Below are positions 18,925 to 28,286 of a stretch of 64,000 nucleotides of DNA, piece after piece. This DNA comes from Campylobacterales bacterium (GTDB lineage: Bacteria > Campylobacterota > Campylobacteria > Campylobacterales > Sulfurimonadaceae): assembly GCA_026390075.1 (NCBI GenBank), contig JAPLGP010000018.1, positions 1 to 64,000 on the forward strand. The letters are read 5' to 3'. The position numbers and the translations under genes are program-made. The notes beneath the pieces are model-generated. The model saw only the letters and a list, made by a program, of their open reading frames with translations. It searched no databases and was not told the DNA's origin. The number at the start of each line of letters is the position of its first letter. Position 1 is the first letter of the stretch.

Positions 18925-19566
18925 TCAACCTTGATTTTTATTTTTAAATTTTTCATAAAGATAATTCCAAACGATATAAGCATCATCTTTATTGATTAAC
19001 TTATTTGAAACAGTGTTAAAGATTTTATTATCATCATCAATTTTAAAGAGTGTATCTTTTGACCAAGGTTTACAATCTGACAAATGAAAACCGTGTTTAT
19101 ACTTTAAAATGAATTCCTCTCTAAAAGAATTAAAAGAAAAATCACTTCTGCTAGAAGTAGTATCAGTATTATTTCTTTTAGTATTGGTAGAGTTAGTATT
19201 AGTAGATGGTAAAAAACCGTGCGCGGTTTCATCGTGCGTGGTTTTACCGTGCACGGTTTTTACCTTTACGGTTAAAACCTCGTAATACATGGTGTAAACA
19301 CTATGTGAAAATTTACCACCAACCCTAATTAACTCTTTTTCAATCCAACCAGAAGCTATTAACTCATTTATTGCAGAATTAACTGTATCAATACTTTCTT
19401 TCATATTTTTTACAATTTCCTTGGTATAAAATTTCCAATCATCAGGACGAGAAATCAAATAGCAATAAACCGTTTTAGCTTTACAGCTCAAAAAAGGAGA
19501 ACATATCAAATCATTAGGAACTTGTGTAAAAGATAAAGTAGGGCGTTTTAATCTATCAAAACTCAT
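18925..19566 (-). CDS. Winged-helix replication initiator/regulator-like phage protein
   Basis: LSFTQVPNDLICSPFLSCKAKTVYCYLISRPDDWKFYTKEIVKNMKESIDTVNSAINELIASGWIEKELIR is a typical wHTH. Confidence 0.65.
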   Translation of the reverse strand: MSFDRLKRPTLSFTQVPNDLICSPFLSCKAKTVYCYLISRPDDWKFYTKEIVKNMKESIDTVNSAINELIASGWIEKELIRVGGKFSHSVYTMYYEVLTVKVKTVHGKTTHDETAHGFLPSTNTNSTNTKRNNTDTTSSRSDFSFNSFREEFILKYKHGFHLSDCKPWSKDTLFKIDDDNKIFNTVSNKLINKDDAYIVWNYLYEKFKNKNQG

Positions 19567-19793
19567 GAAACAACCTTTATTTTATTTTCATAAAATAAAT
19601 TATCTAGGTAAATTCGTAACACATAAGTTTTACGATTTACGACTTTAAGTGTAGTTCTTAACTTTACCAAATCATCTTTATCAAGTATAATTCTGTTATT
19701 GATGTTTTTTTCTCTTAAAACCTTATGAAAATAATTTAATTTATAATCACAAGAATTTATTAAGTCTAATACGAGAACTTCCATTTTGTGCAA
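19563..19793 (-). CDS. Phage hypothetical protein
   Basis: 76-aa ORF, first gene of the minus-strand phage operon. Confidence 0.4.
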   Translation of the reverse strand: MHKMEVLVLDLINSCDYKLNYFHKVLREKNINNRIILDKDDLVKLRTTLKVVNRKTYVLRIYLDNLFYENKIKVVS

Positions 19794-19864
19794 CCTTTAA
19801 ATGATTTTTAATACCATATTAAAAATTTTAGAAGTGCCTATTTTGCGAAGTTTTACACATGTAT

Positions 19865-19888
19865 TTTTCAAGAGAATTTACATTATGT
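19865..19888 (+). repeat. Right attachment repeat, TTTTCAAGAGAATTTACATTATGT
   Basis: Exact match to 11050-11073. Here followed by TAACC, giving TTATGTTAA. Confidence 0.85.
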
Positions 19889-19931
19889 TAACCAAAAATA
19901 AATTGTATTAGATGAATTAATAGGAAACGCA

Positions 19932-20144
19932 ATGAATAGCAGAAAACGACAATTGATAGAAGATATACAAAATCTTTTAAATACATATAGTGGAGTTAGT
20001 GCAACAACTATAAATTCGGAGTTATTAGAATTTATAGATGAAAATACTTTAATAAGTATTATTGATTCTTTATTGGTTCAAAAAGAAGAAGCTAAAGAAT
20101 CTGATTTAGAGTGGTTAGAAAAGTTTAAAAAACAAGAAAACTAA
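19932..20144 (+). CDS. Hypothetical 70-aa protein
   Basis: Isolated ORF followed by an AATAGTAACA/TGTTACTATT hairpin. Confidence 0.5.
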   Translation: MNSRKRQLIEDIQNLLNTYSGVSATTINSELLEFIDENTLISIIDSLLVQKEEAKESDLEWLEKFKKQEN

Positions 20145-20172
20145 TAGTAACAAGATATTTTTTGTTACTATT
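20143..20172. terminator. Hairpin terminator candidate
   Basis: AATAGTAACA (20143-20152)/TGTTACTATT (20163-20172), perfect 10-bp stem. Confidence 0.6.
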
Positions 20173-20247
20173 GTTTATAACTGTTAGTATTGTTACCGAA
20201 AAATGTATACAATAGCACTTAATAATTAAATATAAGGATATAAAGAG

Positions 20248-20793
20248 ATGCAAAATGTAGATTTAGTTCAATTAACGGGACATACAAAAAAGTTAACTGC
20301 TATGATAGTTGAGGATGAAAAAGTTACAAATGAGTTGTTAAGCTCAACTTTTAAAAACTTTTTTTCAAAAGTGTATTCTTGCTTTAATGGTGAAGAAGCT
20401 TTAAGTACATACAATAAAATCGAACCTGATGTTGTTTTTGTGGATGTAATTATGGCTGGGATGGATGGAATAGAATTGTCTCGTAAAATACGTGAGATTA
20501 ACCCTACTCAGATAATTATTGTTATTTCTGCTAGTAATGATATAGAAAAAATTTCTGAGTCTATAGAAGTTGGTGTAAATAGTTTTATTCAAAAGCCTAT
20601 AGATACTAAGAAAATTATTGAGTTACTTATAAGTGTTGTAGCAATGGTAGCGAAAAAGAAAAAAATCGAAACAAAAACTTTTTCTATATCTCTTCCATTA
20701 GATGTATATGATACAGTAAATGAAAGCGCTAAAGCTGAGAGTATTTCAAAAAATGCAATCATCATCAGAGCTCTTCGTAGTTTTTTCGAATAA
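20248..20793 (+). CDS. Response regulator: REC domain with ribbon-helix-helix-like C-terminus
   Basis: MIVEDEKVTNELL...PDVVFVDVIMAGMDG...QKPID receiver, then KTFSISLPLDVYDTVNESAKAESISKNAIIIRALRSFFE. Confidence 0.75.
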   Translation: MQNVDLVQLTGHTKKLTAMIVEDEKVTNELLSSTFKNFFSKVYSCFNGEEALSTYNKIEPDVVFVDVIMAGMDGIELSRKIREINPTQIIIVISASNDIEKISESIEVGVNSFIQKPIDTKKIIELLISVVAMVAKKKKIETKTFSISLPLDVYDTVNESAKAESISKNAIIIRALRSFFE

Positions 20794-20895
20794 AATTTAA
20801 ATAAAAAAAATCCTGAGTTTAATAATTTATTAAGAATAAAATCTATATAATTTCGGCTCAGGAAAACAAGAATCTTTCTTTAAGTACTGAAAAGT

Positions 20896-20970
20896 GGCCC
20901 CATCGTCTAACGGTTAGGATCTACGGTTTTCATCCGTATTACAGGAGTTCAAATCTCCTTGGGGTCACCA
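20896..20970 (+). tRNA. tRNA-Glu (anticodon UUC), CCA encoded
   Basis: GGCCCCA acceptor pairs with TGGGGTC; anticodon stem TACGG-TTTTCAT-CCGTA; T-arm GGAGTTCAAATCTCC. Confidence 0.95.
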
Positions 20971-21058
20971 CTTATCTTTCATAAAAATAAAATCAAAAAA
21001 AGAACTTTATTAGTAAAATTTTGTTAAAATTCCACAAAAATAATATTTAGGATTTTTA

Positions 21059-22357
21059 ATGTTAAGATTTGCACCTAGCCCAACTGGTGATATGCACATA
21101 GGTAATTTACGAGTTGCCATATTCAACTACATTGTTTCAAAACAAAGAAATGAAGATTTACTTGTTAGAATTGAAGATACAGATAAAGAACGAAATATCG
21201 AAGGTAAAGATAAAGAGATATTAGATATTTTAGGTCTCTTTGGCATAGAATATTCACAAGTTATTTATCAAAGTCAAAATCTTCGTTTTCATTCGGCTAT
21301 GGCACTTCAACTTTTGCATGATAAAAAAGCTTTTAGCTGTTTTTGTTCTTCTGAGTGGCTTGAAAAAAAGCGTGAAGAAGCAAAAGTAAATAAAATTGCA
21401 TACAGATATGACGATGCATGTGCCTCTTTACCTGATGAACTGGTGATAGATAACATGAATCCATTTACAATAAGAATCAAAAAACCTGAAAATACTATAG
21501 TGATAAAAGACCATATCAAAGGTGAAGTAAGTTTTGAACCTAATGAAGTTGATAGCTTTATCATCATGAGACAAGAAAAAACACCTACCTATAATTTTGC
21601 ATGTGCGGTTGATGATATGCTCGCTGATATATCATTAATTATTCGTGGTGAAGATCATATGAGCAATACACCAAAACAAGATTTAATTAGAACATCTTTA
21701 GGTTACGATAAAAAAATAGAGTATGCGCACTTGCCAATTATTTTAAATGATGCTGGTAAAAAAATGAGTAAAAGAGATGATGCTTCGAGCGTCAAATGGT
21801 TGTTAGAAGAAGGTTTTTTGCCTAGTGCAATAGCAAACTACCTCATACTGATAGGAAACAACCCTCCAAAAGAAGTTTTTACCATGACAGAAGCTATTGA
21901 GTGGTTTAATTTAGAGAGTGTTTCCAAGTCCCCTGCTCGCTTTGATATGGATAAACTTAGATTTATAAATCGTGAACATTTGAAAAATTTAGATGCTAAA
22001 GAACTCTCACGATATGTTGGTTTTGCTGATACTGAAATTGGTGAACTTGCAAGAGTTTATTTAGAAGAAGCTGGAACAACAAAAGAGTTAAAAGCGAAGA
22101 TAGCAGCAATTTTTGCTCCAAAAATTATTCCAGATGAGTTTCAAGAACAAGCGCACATAATGATTGAAACAATTAAAAAGGCACCCTACTTTGATGAGTA
22201 TGAGGACTTTAAAAATTATATTATGAAAGAATCTGAACTTAAAGGTAAAAACTTTTTCAAGCCTCTACGCCTTTTACTCACGGGTGCGGAGCATGGACCA
22301 GATGTTGCTGAAATATATAAATATTTAAAAAACTACATAGGTGAGATTGTTAAATGA
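21059..22357 (+). CDS. gltX: Glutamyl-tRNA synthetase
   Basis: [16 protein letters not shown] (HIGN) and KMSKRD motifs. Confidence 0.93.
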   Translation: MLRFAPSPTGDMHIGNLRVAIFNYIVSKQRNEDLLVRIEDTDKERNIEGKDKEILDILGLFGIEYSQVIYQSQNLRFHSAMALQLLHDKKAFSCFCSSEWLEKKREEAKVNKIAYRYDDACASLPDELVIDNMNPFTIRIKKPENTIVIKDHIKGEVSFEPNEVDSFIIMRQEKTPTYNFACAVDDMLADISLIIRGEDHMSNTPKQDLIRTSLGYDKKIEYAHLPIILNDAGKKMSKRDDASSVKWLLEEGFLPSAIANYLILIGNNPPKEVFTMTEAIEWFNLESVSKSPARFDMDKLRFINREHLKNLDAKELSRYVGFADTEIGELARVYLEEAGTTKELKAKIAAIFAPKIIPDEFQEQAHIMIETIKKAPYFDEYEDFKNYIMKESELKGKNFFKPLRLLLTGAEHGPDVAEIYKYLKNYIGEIVK

Positions 22358-22641
22358 GTGCATTCGTAACTATTATTCAAGGTGTCGGTGAAATTTTTTT
22401 AACTTTAATAAATGTATATATTTGGGTTATTATTATCAGTGCATTACTAAGTTTTGTAAATCCTGATCCATATAATCCGATTGTACAATTTTTACATAGA
22501 GTTACGCAACCAGCCTACTCTTATGTTAGAAAATTTATTCGAACAGACTTTAATGGAATAGACTTGGCTCCATTAGTTATTGTTGTATCCCTTCAAATTT
22601 CAACAGTTTTATTTAGTGTACTTATAAACTCTTTGCATTAG
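22354..22641 (+). CDS. YggT family membrane protein
   Basis: [43 protein letters not shown]. Confidence 0.85.
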   Translation: MSAFVTIIQGVGEIFLTLINVYIWVIIISALLSFVNPDPYNPIVQFLHRVTQPAYSYVRKFIRTDFNGIDLAPLVIVVSLQISTVLFSVLINSLH

Positions 22642-22646
22642 TCCTT

Positions 22647-24281
22647 ATGTTAAAAAAAACTCTTATATTATCACTTATCTTGGCATGTGCAAATGCTGAG
22701 ATAAGCTTACCTGAAATCAATTCTAAGCCATCTGGTCGTATGAAAAACTTTATGATATGGCAATTTTTCAATCAAAATATTACGCCACAAGAAGCTGATA
22801 AAGCGTATGCTCAAGTAGATGGAAAAAGCACTTATCTTTTAAATACTTATCTTAAAAAATCAATTACGCCAGCCATAAAATGGAGTATGGATTGTCAAAA
22901 CAGTAAAGACCTACTCTCAATTAAAGATAAAAATTGTTTAGAACTCGCACTTGATCCTTATAAAACACTTGCTATGACAAATCAGCAAAGAATAGAACTC
23001 TCAAAAAGATTAGATCCTCAACACCCCATGCTGAATTTGTTGAAAATACAGAGTGAGCCCTACTCTCTTAAATCTTATGAGTCTTATGACCCAAATACAA
23101 TTCTTACTATGTTTGTAAGCACAACGCAATACCATCGTCAAAATAACTTAAATTTAGATTTGGATTCAAAGTTTATCAATGCATTATCTACTCCACAAAC
23201 ATCAAATTTAAAACTTTTTTCATTTATAAAAATTGTTATAAATGATGATAGACTAGATAAATTACAAAAATCATTATTTAAGCTCAATGGAGAATATTCG
23301 GATGCTACAAATAATTTTTTACTTGGGCTGTATCATCTAAAGCATTCAAGATTAGAAGATGCTATAGAACATTTTGAGCTTTCAAAATTAAAAGCAACAG
23401 AACAAAGAGAGATGGATAAAGCTACTTTTTGGATATATCAAGCTACAAAAGATAAAAAATATTTAACACAGCTGTTGTCTAGCTCAAGTATCAATATATA
23501 TACTCTTTATGCGAGTGAATTGTTAAATAAAGATGTCAATAACTATTTTACTTCTGTTAAGTTTGTAGAAAATGAAAATATAAAAAATATGCAAGACCCA
23601 TTTGATTGGTCTGATATTTTAAACGAGATTACTCTAACACCAAAAGAGAAGCTTTTTGAACTTGCTCAAAAATATAATCAAAAAAACATGATTCCAGTCC
23701 AGTCTTATATATTGGAAAAAGCGTATGAGTATAAAAAACATAGCTATATTATGCCTTATGATGAGTATTTAACAGATATTTCTAACGATGATAAAGCTTT
23801 TGTTTATGCTATCATGAAGCAAGAAAGTAATTTAATTCCAGCTGCTTTATCCCCATCATTTGCTCTTGGATTGATGCAGATTATGCCTTTTGTGACGAAT
23901 GATTTAAGTAAAAAAGTTAAAAATCCTATAGCATCTTACAATGATATGTTTACACCTGCGTATAATATAGAATATGCCTTAGAACATTTACAATGGATGA
24001 AAAAATCTCTCTATCATCCTCTTTTTATGGCGTATGCTTACAATGGTGGTATGGGATTCTTAAAAAAACATCTCGAGTCTGGTGCTTTTAGCCAAGGGGC
24101 TTATGAACCATTTTTAAGTATGGAACTTATGCTCAACAGTGAAAGTAGAGAATATGGCAAAAGAGTTTTAGCAAACTATGTAATTTATAAAAAAATTCTA
24201 GGAGAAAATATTTCTATTGTACATCTTTTTGATATGTTAACACAGCCACAGAAGACAGACCGCTTTCGAGTTGAAGGATGA
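22647..24281 (+). CDS. Soluble lytic murein transglycosylase-like protein
   Basis: AIMKQESNLIPAALSPSFALGLMQIMP and AYNGGMGFLKKH SLT motifs; signal peptide. Confidence 0.88.
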   Translation: MLKKTLILSLILACANAEISLPEINSKPSGRMKNFMIWQFFNQNITPQEADKAYAQVDGKSTYLLNTYLKKSITPAIKWSMDCQNSKDLLSIKDKNCLELALDPYKTLAMTNQQRIELSKRLDPQHPMLNLLKIQSEPYSLKSYESYDPNTILTMFVSTTQYHRQNNLNLDLDSKFINALSTPQTSNLKLFSFIKIVINDDRLDKLQKSLFKLNGEYSDATNNFLLGLYHLKHSRLEDAIEHFELSKLKATEQREMDKATFWIYQATKDKKYLTQLLSSSSINIYTLYASELLNKDVNNYFTSVKFVENENIKNMQDPFDWSDILNEITLTPKEKLFELAQKYNQKNMIPVQSYILEKAYEYKKHSYIMPYDEYLTDISNDDKAFVYAIMKQESNLIPAALSPSFALGLMQIMPFVTNDLSKKVKNPIASYNDMFTPAYNIEYALEHLQWMKKSLYHPLFMAYAYNGGMGFLKKHLESGAFSQGAYEPFLSMELMLNSESREYGKRVLANYVIYKKILGENISIVHLFDMLTQPQKTDRFRVEG

Positions 24282-24684
24282 GTCGGTCTCTAGTTTGCGC
24301 ATCTTTTTCAAATGTTACAAGATAGTAACTATTCCATTCATTTTCTACTAAAGCCAAATGTGAGAATTTATTGGCATGTGGAAGTTTTTCTACGCTTAAT
24401 GGTAATTTGCCGTTAAGTTTAATTTTAAAATCTTCTCTATCTTGTTTTAAAAACAAAGATATATAAAACGATTCATGTTCACACATACTATCAGGATATA
24501 TTTCATTCAAATATATTGCAGAAAAAATTCCATCTACCCTTTCTCCTGAGACAATTTTAGAACTTTGTAAGCTTGATGCTGTAAGTTCTTGTTCTTTGCT
24601 CATCTCAAATCTACTAAACGCAGTTTTATCCGCGCATGAACTAAAAACAAGCATAAAAGTAAGTGATGTAAGAAAAATTTTCAT
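24214..24684 (-). CDS. Putative lipoprotein, hypothetical
   Basis: MKIFLTSLTFMLVFSSCADK lipobox; 3' end overlaps the convergent slt gene. Confidence 0.65.
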   Translation of the reverse strand: MKIFLTSLTFMLVFSSCADKTAFSRFEMSKEQELTASSLQSSKIVSGERVDGIFSAIYLNEIYPDSMCEHESFYISLFLKQDREDFKIKLNGKLPLSVEKLPHANKFSHLALVENEWNSYYLVTFEKDAQTRDRLILQLESGLSSVAVLTYQKDVQ

Positions 24685-24781
24685 CTCTATCCTTGTTGAT
24701 TATGCAAAGAATTATAGCTTATTAAACAACTTTTTAATGATGCTTTTGTATAATCTATTAAATTTTGAAAAGAGATAGAGA

Positions 24782-25285
24782 TTGAATAAAAGATTAGCCG
24801 TCGCGTTTACTGGACCATCCAATAGTGGCAAAACAACACTTATTCTTAAAGTTGCTAGAAAACTTATAAATGAGTATGGTAAAGAAGTTGCCATTATCAA
24901 ACATGACCCAAAAGATAAAGCAAGGTTTGATGTAGTTGGAAAAGATAGCTACAAATTTTCAGATACTGGTGCAGAGGTTATCGTAACCTCTCCTAATAGA
25001 ACTACTTACTTTTCTCAAAAAAATAAAGATTTAAATGAAATGATTCGTCTTTTTGATAAGTTTGATATTTTACTTGTTGAGGGGCTTAAAAATCTGCCAT
25101 TGCCAAGAATAAGTGTGTTTCGAAATTCGATAGATAGTGATTATTTTCCCTATATGAATGCTTTAGCAATTGATGAAAGTGTTGATATTAGAAACTATGA
25201 TATCCCGAACGAAGTTGATGTTTTAAATTTAAACAATCCAGATGATGTTATATCGTGGATATTAAAAAATGCAAAGGAAGTGTAA
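24782..25285 (+). CDS. mobB: Molybdopterin-guanine dinucleotide biosynthesis protein MobB
   Basis: VAFTGPSNSGKTTLILKVARKLI and LVEGLKNLPLPRI; TTG start likely. Confidence 0.8.
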   Translation: MNKRLAVAFTGPSNSGKTTLILKVARKLINEYGKEVAIIKHDPKDKARFDVVGKDSYKFSDTGAEVIVTSPNRTTYFSQKNKDLNEMIRLFDKFDILLVEGLKNLPLPRISVFRNSIDSDYFPYMNALAIDESVDIRNYDIPNEVDVLNLNNPDDVISWILKNAKEV

Positions 25286-26131
25286 GTGAAAGATATATTT
25301 GATGCAATTCAAAGAAGTGCTATACGAATTAAAGATGCTATTGATACAAAAGATATAGGGTATTCACAAAAAGAAAATAGTTCTGGTGAGACACAACTTC
25401 AGCTGGATATTCAATGTGATTTGATAATCGAAGAAGAATTATCAAAAGTACCTTCTGTTCATACTATTGCTAGTGAAGAAAAAGAACATGAAATGCTCAT
25501 TCGTGAAGATGGAAAATATTTTATAGCCTACGATCCATTAGATGGTTCTTCTCTTGTTGATGTAAATCTTAGTGTTGGTTCTATTTTTGGTATCTATGAA
25601 AAAACTTGGGGTGCGATTAATATGGTGGCATCTTGCTATGTGGTGTATGGACCTAGGGTGGAAATGGTTTTTGCAGAGACTAAGACAAAACTTTTTCTTC
25701 TTCAAGCAGGTGCATTTGAATTTGTTAAAGAGATTCATTTAAAAGAAAAAGGCAATCTCAATGCTCCTGGTGGAACGCAACAAAATTGGCAACCCTACCA
25801 TAAAGAACTCGTAGATAGTTTTTTTGCTGATGGATACCGTCTGAGATACTCTGGGGGTATGGTTCCAGATTTACACCAAATCTTGCTCAAAGGTGGTGGA
25901 CTCTTTAGCTATCCAGCAACATCTGACAAACCAGATGGAAAACTTCGTAAACTCTTTGAAGTATTCCCTTTTGCATTTATCTTTAAAATGGCTGGTGGAG
26001 ATGCTATTGATGGTGTGAATGAGGATATTATGAAGCTCTCACATGACCATATACACGGAACATCCCCATGCTTTTTTGGTTCAAAATATGAAATTGCAAG
26101 AGTAAAAGAAGTTTATGCACAACATAACTAA
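25286..26131 (+). CDS. fbp: Class I fructose-1,6-bisphosphatase
   Basis: [33 protein letters not shown]. Confidence 0.92.
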   Translation: MKDIFDAIQRSAIRIKDAIDTKDIGYSQKENSSGETQLQLDIQCDLIIEEELSKVPSVHTIASEEKEHEMLIREDGKYFIAYDPLDGSSLVDVNLSVGSIFGIYEKTWGAINMVASCYVVYGPRVEMVFAETKTKLFLLQAGAFEFVKEIHLKEKGNLNAPGGTQQNWQPYHKELVDSFFADGYRLRYSGGMVPDLHQILLKGGGLFSYPATSDKPDGKLRKLFEVFPFAFIFKMAGGDAIDGVNEDIMKLSHDHIHGTSPCFFGSKYEIARVKEVYAQHN

Positions 26132-26321
26132 TCAAGAGTTAGATAAATTTGAACTCCATCTCAATGAGATGATTCAAAAGATACAAAAGTGTCAAGAGGA
26201 AAAAAGCTTAAAAAGTTGTAGCAAATGCGACCACTATTTTGCTTGTGACTTAAGAACTGACTATGTAAAGTCTGTATATAACAGCATGTCCAAGGGTGAG
26301 ACAGGCGGATTTGAATTTTAA
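26115..26321 (+). CDS. Small conserved-looking protein with a Cys cluster
   Basis: 68 aa, [11 protein letters not shown]; overlaps the fbp end. Confidence 0.6.
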   Translation: MHNITNQELDKFELHLNEMIQKIQKCQEEKSLKSCSKCDHYFACDLRTDYVKSVYNSMSKGETGGFEF

Positions 26322-26348
26322 AATTCTAAGATTAAATAAGGAAAAACT

Positions 26349-28286
26349 TTGAGTAAATATATAACAACCCCTATCTATTATGTAAACGGTGAAGCACATA
26401 TTGGGCATGCATACACGACTTTTATAGCGGATACTATGACAAGATATGAAAAGTTGAAAGGTGAAGATACTTACTTTTTAACAGGAACAGATGAACATGG
26501 ACAAAAGATTGAAGAGTCAGCACAAAAAAATGGCAAACCAACACAAGAGTTTGCTGATGAGATTAGTGCATCCTTTAAAAATCTATGGGATGAGTTTGGA
26601 ATAAGTTATGATAAATTTATCAGAACAACAGATGAAGATCATAAAAAAGGTGTACAAAAAGCTTTTGAAGTTATGTATGCTAAGGGTGATATTTACAAAG
26701 ACTTTTATGAGGGTCACTACTGTGTGAGTTGTGAAACATTTTTTCCAGAAACGCAACTCATTGACGGCGAATATTGTCCTGATTGTGGAAGAAGTACAAG
26801 TGTAATTAAAGAAGAAAGTTACTTTTTTAGACTCTCAAAATACGAAGATGCCCTTCTCAAACATTATAGTAATAATTCAGATTTTATCTTACCTCGCTCT
26901 CGTGCAAATGAAGTTATCAACTTTGTAAAAGGCGGTCTTCGTGATTTGTCTGTTACAAGAACTTCTTTTACTTGGGGTGTGAAGATGCCAGAATCTCTCC
27001 ATGATGACAAACATGTTATGTATGTTTGGTTAGATGCTCTTTTAAATTACATTACAGCTCTTGGATACGGGAAAGATGATGCTAATATGCGTTATTGGCC
27101 TGCATCTACGCAATTTGTAGGTAAAGATATTCTCCGTTTTCATGCTATTTACTGGCCGGCATTTTTAATGAGCCTTGATTTACCACTTCCTAAACGCATT
27201 GGCGCACATGGTTGGTGGACAAGAGATGGCGAAAAAATGTCCAAATCCAAAGGCAATGTTATCGCACCCAAAGAAGTTGCGGATGTGTATGGAGCTGAAA
27301 ATTTAAGATATTTTATGCTCAGAGAAGTACCATTTGGACAAGATGGTGATTTTTCGCAACGCGCATTTATAGATAGAATTAACTCTGAACTTAGTAACGA
27401 TTTAGGCAATCTTTTAAATCGTATCATCGGTATGAGTGGTAAATACTCTGAATATGAAATAGATAGTGTTGATGTAGAACAGTTTCATGAAAAAGAGCTT
27501 GATGCTATGAATACTGTTCTAGATTCTCTTGATACCTATATGGAAAATTTGCAAACACACAGATATTTAGAAGAGCTTTGGAGATTATTTTCTATAGGAA
27601 ATAAAGCCATAGAAGAACATGCTCCATGGGTTAAAATGAAAGAGGACAAAAAAGATGAGGCACTTGCAACGGTAGCTCTTGTTGCAAATATTTTGGCAAA
27701 AGCTTCTATCATGCTTCACCCAGTTATGCCAAAAACTACAAATATTATAGCTGATGCACTCAACTTTACAATAGATAATTCAAGCTATAAAGAGCTTGTT
27801 TTAGATAAAAAATTACTCAAAGTATTTAATATCAAAGTAGTTCCACCTCTTTTTCCTCGTGTTGAAGAACTTTTAATGCCTGAAGCTCCAAAAGCTATGC
27901 TTGAAGAAAAATCTAAAGAAGAGACAAAAGAGATTAAAACAGAAATACAAGAGAGAGATAACCTTATAGAAATTGGTCAGTTTTTTGAAACATCTCTTAA
28001 AGTGGGCATAGTTGTAGAAGCAGAAGAAGTTCCAAAGAGCAAAAAACTTTTAAAACTTCAAGTTGATTTAGGCGAAGGGAGTCTCAGACAGGTTGTAGCT
28101 GGAATTAGAGAATTTTACACTCCCCAGGAGCTTGTAAATACGCAAGTTTGTGTAGTTGCAAACCTAAAACCTGCGAAACTTATGGGTATGACATCTGAGG
28201 GTATGCTTTTAGCTGCAAAAGATGAAGATGGTTTATGTTTAATACGACCAGAAAAACCTAAAAAAGCGGGCACGCCGATTGGATGA
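26349..28286 (+). CDS. metG: Methionyl-tRNA synthetase
   Basis: TTPIYYVNGEAHIGHAYT, KMSKSKGNV, CxxC zinc knuckles and a C-terminal tRNA-binding domain. Likely TTG start. Confidence 0.93.
   Translation: MSKYITTPIYYVNGEAHIGHAYTTFIADTMTRYEKLKGEDTYFLTGTDEHGQKIEESAQKNGKPTQEFADEISASFKNLWDEFGISYDKFIRTTDEDHKKGVQKAFEVMYAKGDIYKDFYEGHYCVSCETFFPETQLIDGEYCPDCGRSTSVIKEESYFFRLSKYEDALLKHYSNNSDFILPRSRANEVINFVKGGLRDLSVTRTSFTWGVKMPESLHDDKHVMYVWLDALLNYITALGYGKDDANMRYWPASTQFVGKDILRFHAIYWPAFLMSLDLPLPKRIGAHGWWTRDGEKMSKSKGNVIAPKEVADVYGAENLRYFMLREVPFGQDGDFSQRAFIDRINSELSNDLGNLLNRIIGMSGKYSEYEIDSVDVEQFHEKELDAMNTVLDSLDTYMENLQTHRYLEELWRLFSIGNKAIEEHAPWVKMKEDKKDEALATVALVANILAKASIMLHPVMPKTTNIIADALNFTIDNSSYKELVLDKKLLKVFNIKVVPPLFPRVEELLMPEAPKAMLEEKSKEETKEIKTEIQERDNLIEIGQFFETSLKVGIVVEAEEVPKSKKLLKLQVDLGEGSLRQVVAGIREFYTPQELVNTQVCVVANLKPAKLMGMTSEGMLLAAKDEDGLCLIRPEKPKKAGTPIG

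Larger units (their letters stand above)
11050..19888. mobile_element. Integrated filamentous phage (inovirus-type prophage), ~8.8 kb
   Basis: Bounded by 24-bp direct repeats (11050-11073 and 19865-19888). Encodes HUH Rep, Zot/pI ATPase, pIII-like, pVI-like, pVIII-like and pV-like proteins plus small regulators, all on the minus strand. No transposase or integrase. Confidence 0.88.

Noticed and set aside
18673-18999. Plus-strand ORF 18673-18999
   Set aside because: Antisense to the minus-strand phage operon; no SD or recognisable domain.
21418-21616. GCATGTGCC (21418) and GCATGTGCGG (21600) in gltX as motif copies
   Set aside because: Two or more core mismatches.
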